Assembly: GCF_004124235.1 (NCBI RefSeq)
Contig: NZ_CP032487.1
Location: 1-64,000, forward strand
Origin: Yersinia hibernica
GTDB taxonomy: Bacteria > Pseudomonadota > Gammaproteobacteria > Enterobacterales > Enterobacteriaceae
Length of the DNA stretch: 64,000 bases
Direction: 5' to 3'
Shown piece after piece: positions 56,144 through 64,000 of this stretch (its first letter is position 1; each line of letters opens with the position of its first letter). Under the pieces are notes generated by a model that worked only from the letters and a program-made list of their open reading frames with translations, was not told the origin of the DNA and did no database searches. The position numbers and the translations under genes were made by a program.

Positions 56144-58246
56144 TTAATTACGGTTACGGCTGACTTTGACCACATCCGGCATGATACGAATTTTACGCAT
56201 AATGTTAGCCAGATGGACTCGGTCACGAGTAGTCAGGCGAATAAAGGCGCTGTATACCCGGCCATCTTTTTCTTCAGTATTCAGGCTCTGAATATTAGAT
56301 TCGGCCGCATTAATTGCTGCGGTCAGATTTGCCAAAGCACCTTGCTGGTTGAACATATCGACCTTAATTTCGGCAATAAACTCTTGCTCAGTCTCTTGAT
56401 CCCATTCAACGGCCATAAACTTCTCTGGCTCTTTTTGGTAGCCACGGATATTACGGCAAGATTCGTGATGGATAACCAAACCTTTGCCCGGGCTGATATG
56501 GGCAATGATTGGATCACCCGGAATCGGACGGCAGCACTTGGCAAAGGTAATCAGGACGCCATCAGCACCTTTAATTGATAGATTACGGGTGCCAGAAGTT
56601 GCTAGCGTGGAGGGGTCACCCAACAAGTTTTTAGCCACCACCACACTCATGGCATTACCCAGGCCAATCTCTGCGAGCAAATCATCCAGCGTAGCCAGCT
56701 TCATGCGATCCAGTTCATGCTTGATATTTTCTTCAGAAATATCAGATAGTTTTCGACCATTACCTAATGCATGATTCAATAACCGACGGCCAAGGCTGAC
56801 CGATTCATCACGTTTAAGGTTTTTCAGTAATTGGCGAATTTTGGCACGCGCTTTCGAGCTGACAACAAAATTCAGCCAAGCGGCATTTGGCCGTGCACCT
56901 GGAGCAGTAATTATTTCAACAGTTTGGCCACTACTCAGTGACTGAGAAAGCGGATAGGGCTGGCGGTCAACTCGAGCACCTACGCAGGCATGGCCAATAT
57001 CGGTATGCACGGCATAAGCAAAATCGACCGGTGTTGCGCCGGCAGGTAATTCAACAATCCGCCCCTCCGGGGTGAAAACGTAAATCTCATCAGGGAATAA
57101 ATCAGATTTTACACTTTCAATAAATTCAAATGAGCTACCCGCACTTTGCTGTAATTCCAGCAAGCTTTGCATCCAGCGCTGGGCGCGGATCTGTGCGGTG
57201 GTGCCGGATTCACCTTGCTCTTTATAAGCCCAGTGTGCGGCAACCCCCATTTCGGCCATCTGATCCATATCTTCAGTACGGATTTGCACCTCGACCGGAA
57301 CCCCATGAGGGCCGATTAATGAGGTATGCAACGATTGATAGCCGTTAGCCTTAGGGATGGCAATATAGTCTTTTACGCGGCCTGGGCGGGGTTTATACAG
57401 GCTGTGAGCTTGCCCCAACACGCGATAGCATGTATCGACTTCTTTAACGATAACCCGAAAAGCATAGATGTCCATGATGGAGTGAAAACGCTGCTCTTTC
57501 AGGTTCATCTTGCAATAGATAGAATAAAGATGCTTTTCTCGACCACTGACACGGCAAGGTATGCCTGCTTCTGTCAGGCGCCCTTCAATTTCCGCCAAGA
57601 TTTTCTGAATCATCTCTTTGCGGTTACCGCGCGCGGCTTTCACCACTTCTTTAATGACGCGGTAGCGATTGGGGTAGAGCGCTTCAAAACCTAGCTCTTC
57701 CAGCTCGGTTTTTAAATGATGAATCCCTAGCCGGTGGGCAAGTGGGCTATATATTTCAAGGGTTTCGCGGGCAATGCGGCGACGTTTATCCGGGCGTAAG
57801 GAGCCCAGTGTTCGCATGTTATGGGTGCGGTCAGCCAGTTTGATCAAAATGACGCGGATATCTTGCACCATCGCCATGATCATCTTGCGGAAGTTTTCCG
57901 CCTGAGCTTCTTTTTTATCGCGGAAGTTTAATTTATCGAGTTTAGAAACACCCTCGACCAACTCGGCTACGCTTTTCCCGAACAACTGCTCCATATCTTG
58001 ATATGTGGCAGGTGTATCTTCAATGACGTCATGTAACAGCGCCGCCATTAAGGTTTCGTAATCGAGCCGCATCTCCGCGAGAATACAGGCCACAGCTACC
58101 GGGTGAGTGATATAGGGCTCACCGCTGGAGCGTGTCTGACCCTCGTGAGCATCACGCGCAACAAGATATGCCTGTTTGAGGCGCTTAATCTGCTCCTCTG
58201 GCAGGTAACGTTGAATCAGCAGATTCAGGCTTTCAAACAGGTACAA
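56144..58246 (-). CDS. spoT: SpoT, bifunctional (p)ppGpp synthase/hydrolase
   Basis: 700 residues. N-terminal HD hydrolase domain (about 40-150; HDVIEDT, with metal-binding residues), synthetase domain (about 210-360), TGS (VFTPEGRIVELPAGATPVDF), zinc-finger/helical region, and C-terminal ACT. E. coli SpoT is 702. In SpoT the hydrolase side dominates and it senses carbon, fatty acid and other stresses. Operon member between rpoZ (18 bp) and trmH. Confidence 0.97.
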   Translation of the reverse strand: MYLFESLNLLIQRYLPEEQIKRLKQAYLVARDAHEGQTRSSGEPYITHPVAVACILAEMRLDYETLMAALLHDVIEDTPATYQDMEQLFGKSVAELVEGVSKLDKLNFRDKKEAQAENFRKMIMAMVQDIRVILIKLADRTHNMRTLGSLRPDKRRRIARETLEIYSPLAHRLGIHHLKTELEELGFEALYPNRYRVIKEVVKAARGNRKEMIQKILAEIEGRLTEAGIPCRVSGREKHLYSIYCKMNLKEQRFHSIMDIYAFRVIVKEVDTCYRVLGQAHSLYKPRPGRVKDYIAIPKANGYQSLHTSLIGPHGVPVEVQIRTEDMDQMAEMGVAAHWAYKEQGESGTTAQIRAQRWMQSLLELQQSAGSSFEFIESVKSDLFPDEIYVFTPEGRIVELPAGATPVDFAYAVHTDIGHACVGARVDRQPYPLSQSLSSGQTVEIITAPGARPNAAWLNFVVSSKARAKIRQLLKNLKRDESVSLGRRLLNHALGNGRKLSDISEENIKHELDRMKLATLDDLLAEIGLGNAMSVVVAKNLLGDPSTLATSGTRNLSIKGADGVLITFAKCCRPIPGDPIIAHISPGKGLVIHHESCRNIRGYQKEPEKFMAVEWDQETEQEFIAEIKVDMFNQQGALANLTAAINAAESNIQSLNTEEKDGRVYSAFIRLTTRDRVHLANIMRKIRIMPDVVKVSRNRN

Positions 58247-58264
58247 GGCAGACTCGCTGTCTAA

Positions 58265-58540
58265 TTAACGACGACCTTCAGCAATCGCGGTTACCGCTTG
58301 AATCTCTGCGGCTTCCTGCTCTTGCTGTTCTTGGCGTTCACGCACATCGAGAATCTGATTAGTAATCAGGCCTTCTTCGATTTCGCGCAGCGCGATCACA
58401 GTCACTTTATCGTTTTCTTCTGGAACCAGTGCGTCTTTACCGCCGGACTGGATTTGACGTGCCCGACGAGCAGCGACCAACACCAGGTCAAAACGGTTAC
58501 CAATTTTCTCTACAGCGTCTTGAACAGTTACGCGTGCCAT
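58265..58540 (-). CDS. rpoZ: RpoZ, RNA polymerase omega subunit
   Basis: 91 residues, [20 protein letters not shown] start and a conserved [20 protein letters not shown] stretch that wraps the beta' subunit. Binding site for ppGpp on RNA polymerase is formed in part by its N-terminal MAR residues, which are intact; this fits its operon with spoT. 54 bp downstream of gmk. Confidence 0.97.
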
Positions 58541-58594
58541 AATTCTGCTACTCCACAGGTGACGAAATGACTGGGCATGATACTGAAACTCTGT

Positions 58595-59227
<633 letters not shown>

Positions 59228-59503
59228 TCAGTTGATTAGGTTGATTTATAGAAAGCAGAAGTGTGAATCTCCGCACAGTATACACGGCTGCTAAGTGTGA
59301 TGCAGCGTTACAACGCATTTCACCTCAATGTTTCGTCCATAAACAGCACGTTTTTATGATTTTGCGGGGAGCATTGCGTAATTTCAGCTTGTTGCAGCAA
59401 GTGCAAAAGTATTGTTGGACCATGTGCGCATTTAAATTTTTTCACCTTCGACGGATGAGCATTTTCAGGTTTTACTGCCAGCCATCAACGGGGGGACTGA
59501 TGA

Positions 59504-61198
<1,695 letters not shown>

Positions 61199-61212
61199 TC
61201 CCCTTATTTAAC

Positions 61213-61830
61213 TTAATGTTCAGAATGCTCATATTTGAATACTGGTAGACCCAATCGAAATCTCAATGCTAGCAATCGAGCACTTAGCCCAGTGACAAGT
61301 GTAATGATAACAACCCAGTTATGAGATAGCGGTGTGTACTGCAGTGCAATATATATCCATGCGGCAGCAAATGAGATGCCAGCATAAATTTCTTTCTGAA
61401 ATACCAATGGGATACAGTTACAGAACATATCGCGTAGGACACCGCCAAAGACACCGGTAATCACTGCGGCGATAGCTGCAATGATAGTGCTATGGCCCAT
61501 GTCGAGAGCTATTTGTGCGCCAATAATGGAAAATACAATGAGCCCAATAGCATCAAGCACTAAAAATAAATGGCGTAAATGCTTCATTAATGGAGCCATC
61601 CACGTTGTGACGATTGCAGCAACGGCGACAATAACAATATATTCAGGATGCTTAACCCAACCAAGTGGATAGTGGCCTAACAGCATATCTCTGACCGAAC
61701 CGCCACCGATGGCAGTTGCGGATGCAATGATAATAACGCCGAACATATCCATCTGACGGCGTCCCGCAGCCAGAGCTCCGGTCATGGCTTCAGCTGTGAT
61801 ACCAATAATATAAAGAACACTGAGTAGCAT
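61213..61830 (-). CDS. yicG: YicG, UPF0126/TRIC-like inner membrane protein
   Basis: 205 residues with about six to seven TM helices and two UPF0126 repeats. [20 protein letters not shown] then [15 protein letters not shown] in the first half and [18 protein letters not shown] in the second are the family's paired glycine-rich loops. Related to trimeric intracellular cation channels; likely function in E. coli is glycine uptake for YicG-type proteins. Convergent with ligB, 14 bp apart. Confidence 0.92.
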   Translation of the reverse strand: MLLSVLYIIGITAEAMTGALAAGRRQMDMFGVIIIASATAIGGGSVRDMLLGHYPLGWVKHPEYIVIVAVAAIVTTWMAPLMKHLRHLFLVLDAIGLIVFSIIGAQIALDMGHSTIIAAIAAVITGVFGGVLRDMFCNCIPLVFQKEIYAGISFAAAWIYIALQYTPLSHNWVVIITLVTGLSARLLALRFRLGLPVFKYEHSEH

Positions 61831-62140
61831 ATTGAATTTAATTTCTTAAGGGCTGCGAGGGCCGCAGAGTAGTCATTAAACTAGGCTGTCGCGACTGAGA
61901 TTTTCTAAGTCGTACATTTCAGATTATTTTATCTAATCTTAGTATTAATTATTTAATTGATATCAATTAATAAAAAATGAAAAATAGATTTATTAATCAT
62001 TAATAATTCTATGGAAAAATCGATCGTCAAGATGATGTTAGAGTCCTAAAGCTAGACTTGAGCACTATTCCGCCTGATTGCAGAGTGACTTATCGAATGG
62101 TAGTTTTTATCTCTATTTTATCTTTTGTTTCAGTGGGATT
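61831..62140. promoter_or_regulatory. AT-rich divergent region with 18-bp palindrome
   Basis: 310 bp between yicG and the lipoprotein gene, AT-rich, no gene supported. It contains a perfect 18-bp palindrome TTAATTGATATCAATTAA at 61953-61970. The TTGAT/ATCAA arms have no spacer, unlike an FNR box (4 bp), so the binding protein is unknown. Confidence 0.5.
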
Positions 62141-62605
62141 ATGGATATGTGTCTTAATTCGTTCCAATACCGAGCCTGGCTCTTCACGAGTATGGCTGCC
62201 ATCGGAATATCACTAAGCGGTTGTATTGATAGAGCAAACCCGGTAAATACAGCAACGGTAAAGGTTCCAGCTCCCCACTGTGTTAAAGGTGAACTGATGA
62301 CACAAACAACGCTCTATTTTGGCTCGAACCGACCTCATGGCTCCGTTATTTCATCCACTGAATGGCAGTCTTTTGTTAATAATGATGTGACCAGCCGTTT
62401 TAAAGATGGCCTGACAGTAATTGATGCTAAAGGGCAGTGGCTAGGAAATGATGGAAATATAGCCAAAGAAAATAGTAAGATTTTGATACTTATTCACAAA
62501 AATGAAAAAGAAACTGCCATTGAAACTTTGCGCTCCCGTTATAAACAGCAGTTTGCGCAAGAGTCTATTATGCGAGTGGATGTTCCTATATGTGTTGATT
62601 TCTAA
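62141..62605 (+). CDS. DUF3574 lipoprotein
   Basis: 154 residues from ATG 62141; the frame also opens 21 codons earlier. N-terminal lipobox LSGC with Cys28 (MDMCLNSFQYRAWLFTSMAA, then IGISLSGC) predicts a lipoprotein. The rest matches DUF3574: TLYFGSNRPHGS-x-I, EWQSFVNNDVTSRFKDGLTV and DAKGQWL, then IHKNEKETAIETLRSRYKQQ. Function unknown. A monocistronic accessory gene between yicG and nupC-like gene. Confidence 0.85.
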   Translation: MDMCLNSFQYRAWLFTSMAAIGISLSGCIDRANPVNTATVKVPAPHCVKGELMTQTTLYFGSNRPHGSVISSTEWQSFVNNDVTSRFKDGLTVIDAKGQWLGNDGNIAKENSKILILIHKNEKETAIETLRSRYKQQFAQESIMRVDVPICVDF

Positions 62606-62628
62606 AGGCAAATATTGAGCTTTAGTTT

Positions 62629-62665
62629 TGGCCTTTTATTTCTCTCATAAGAGGTGAAAAGGCCA
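62629..62665. terminator. Hairpin between the lipoprotein and nupC-like genes
   Basis: Nine-bp arms TGGCCTTTT / AAAAGGCCA around a 19-nt loop in the 98-bp convergent gap. T- and A-rich arms could end transcription in both directions. Confidence 0.55.
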
Positions 62666-62703
62666 GTTATATCATTGATTTTATGCAGTTGAACCGTACT
62701 TTC

Positions 62704-63888
62704 TTATAAAGCAACCCCGGCAATAGTGGCTGAAAGCAAACTGACTAAAGTTGAACCATATACCAATTTTAATCCGAATCGTGAAACCACATTGCCCTGT
62801 TGTTCATTCAACCCTTTAATAGCACCCGCTACAATCCCGATTGAAGCAAAATTAGCGAAAGAGACTAAAAATACAGAAAGAATACCCAAACCTCGCGGAG
62901 ACATTTCAGCTGCAACTTTTTTCAACTCGATCATAGCTACAAACTCATTTGCTACTAGTTTGGTTGCCATAATACTTCCTGCATGCAGAGCATCTTGAGC
63001 AGGTATGCCAATTAGTAAAGCCAGTGGATAAAATAAATATCCCAGCACCTCTTGAAAACTGATGTGGAATAAAGTACTAAATAAAGCATTAATAGCTGAA
63101 ATTATTGCAATAAACCCGATTAACATTGCAGCTATAATCATCGCAATTTTAAACCCAGCCAGAATATATTCTCCGAGCATTTCAAAAAAACTTTGATCTT
63201 CATGAAGTTTATGTAGCTTTAATTCAGGTTCTTCTGTGACGGGATAAGGGTTAATAATCGAAAGTACAATAAAAGTACTAAACATATTCAGTATCAGTGC
63301 TGTTACCACAAACTTTGGCTCGAGCATGGTCATATAAGCACTGACAATTGACATGGAGACTGTCGACATTGCTGTGGCGGCCATGGTGTACATTCTGCGT
63401 GGAGATATATCAGCTATGATGCCTTTGTACGCAATAAAATTCTCTGATTGCCCCAAGATTAATGTACTTACTGCATTAAAAGATTCTAGTTTTCCCATGC
63501 CATTTACTTTAGATAGCAGAGTACCGATAACCCGTATAATGAGAGGTAATATACGGAAATGCTGTAAAATACCAATCAATGCAGAAACGAAAATGATTGG
63601 GCAAAGAACGTTCAGAAATATAAATGCCAAGCCTTGTTCATTCATCTCACCAAAAACAAAACTGGTGCCTATTGAGGCAAATTTCATCAAGGATTCGAGT
63701 AATCCAGCAAAATATTTAATGGCACCTAATCCACTGTCCGCGTGTAAAAAGAAATAAGCTAGTGCAATCTCTATAATCAGTAACTGAAGAATATAACGAA
63801 GTTTGATGTTTTTACGGTCATGGCTCGCCAGTAAAGCCAAGGCTGCAATAGCAATCAATGCCAAAAGAAAGTGCAGAATCTGCAGCAT
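62704..63888 (-). CDS. nupC: NupC-type concentrative nucleoside:H+ symporter
   Basis: 394 residues, CNT family. Closely follows E. coli NupC (400): [52 protein letters not shown], and [20 protein letters not shown]. These cover the nucleoside-binding and proton-coupling segments of TM4-TM8. Takes up pyrimidine and purine nucleosides except guanosine types. Yersinia may hold additional nupC paralogues, so orthology to the main nupC is unproven. No promoter was resolved in 63,889-64,000. Confidence 0.88.
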   Translation of the reverse strand: MLQILHFLLALIAIAALALLASHDRKNIKLRYILQLLIIEIALAYFFLHADSGLGAIKYFAGLLESLMKFASIGTSFVFGEMNEQGLAFIFLNVLCPIIFVSALIGILQHFRILPLIIRVIGTLLSKVNGMGKLESFNAVSTLILGQSENFIAYKGIIADISPRRMYTMAATAMSTVSMSIVSAYMTMLEPKFVVTALILNMFSTFIVLSIINPYPVTEEPELKLHKLHEDQSFFEMLGEYILAGFKIAMIIAAMLIGFIAIISAINALFSTLFHISFQEVLGYLFYPLALLIGIPAQDALHAGSIMATKLVANEFVAMIELKKVAAEMSPRGLGILSVFLVSFANFASIGIVAGAIKGLNEQQGNVVSRFGLKLVYGSTLVSLLSATIAGVAL

Positions 63889-64000
63889 AAGAAATCCGTC
63901 AGGGATAAAATTCAGCCAGCATTTTATCCATATCGGAAGATTTTTTTCATCTGAAATTCTACCCCCTTGAAAATGTATATTCTACAAAGCCTTTAATTAC

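Overview
The window is enterobacterial chromosome beginning inside oriC, and gene content, protein sequences and 16S rRNA point to Yersinia. Within Yersinia, the 16S variable loop near 21,130-21,180 looks more like the Y. enterocolitica group than Y. pestis/pseudotuberculosis; this rests on memory, not alignment. Support for Yersinia includes the oriC-mioC-asnC-asnA order, a Yersinia-type autotransporter, and three ERIC-type repeats, two of them internally deleted.

Layout. 1-2.5 kb: oriC (three AT-rich 13-mers, DnaA boxes, 11 GATC sites), mioC, asnC and asnA. 2.5-6.7 kb: an accessory patch with an autotransporter gene interrupted by one in-frame amber codon, an AT-rich intergenic region, a deleted ERIC and a DUF1345 membrane protein. 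6.7-11.9 kb: viaA-ravA and kup. 11.9-18 kb: the complete ribose operon rbsDACBK-rbsR with two RbsR operators. 18-20.1 kb: hsrA and yieP. 20.2-25.9 kb: an rRNA operon (P1/P2, 16S, tRNA-Glu, 23S, 5S, terminators), transcribed away from oriC. 26-36.6 kb: mobA-mobB, yihD, srkA-dsbA, polA, Spot 42, engB, CsrC, yihI, a 58-codon membrane ORF and hemN. 36.6-43 kb: glnA-glnL-glnG with a well-preserved sigma54/NtrC control region, and typA. 43-46.3 kb: a full ERIC, yihX, yihY-dtd and fabY. 46.3-48.6 kb: an AT-rich accessory cluster with an Nlp/Ner-type DNA-binding protein and two tandem PAS-LuxR paralogues, followed by the collapsed remains of a third. 48.6-61.8 kb: yicH, xanP, gltS, gmk-rpoZ-spoT-trmH-recG, ligB and yicG. 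61.8-64 kb: a DUF3574 lipoprotein and a NupC-type nucleoside transporter.

Most of the window is conserved housekeeping and regulatory DNA: replication initiation and polymerase I, ribosome synthesis and assembly (rrn, engB, yihI, typA), nitrogen control, the stringent response (spoT-rpoZ-gmk), ribose use, and two regulatory RNAs. Compared with E. coli K-12 gene order as I know it, the left flank of the rRNA operon matches rrnC and the right flank matches rrnA, so the operon sits on a synteny junction. A second junction lies between fabY and yicH, where the PAS-LuxR cluster is found. The most unusual items are that PAS-LuxR family with its decayed third copy, the amber-interrupted repeat autotransporter, the small ORF translationally linked to hemN, and the ERIC elements wedged beside csrC/yihI and typA/yihX. 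I found no convincing entirely new multi-gene system; the PAS-LuxR cluster is the best candidate for undescribed biology.
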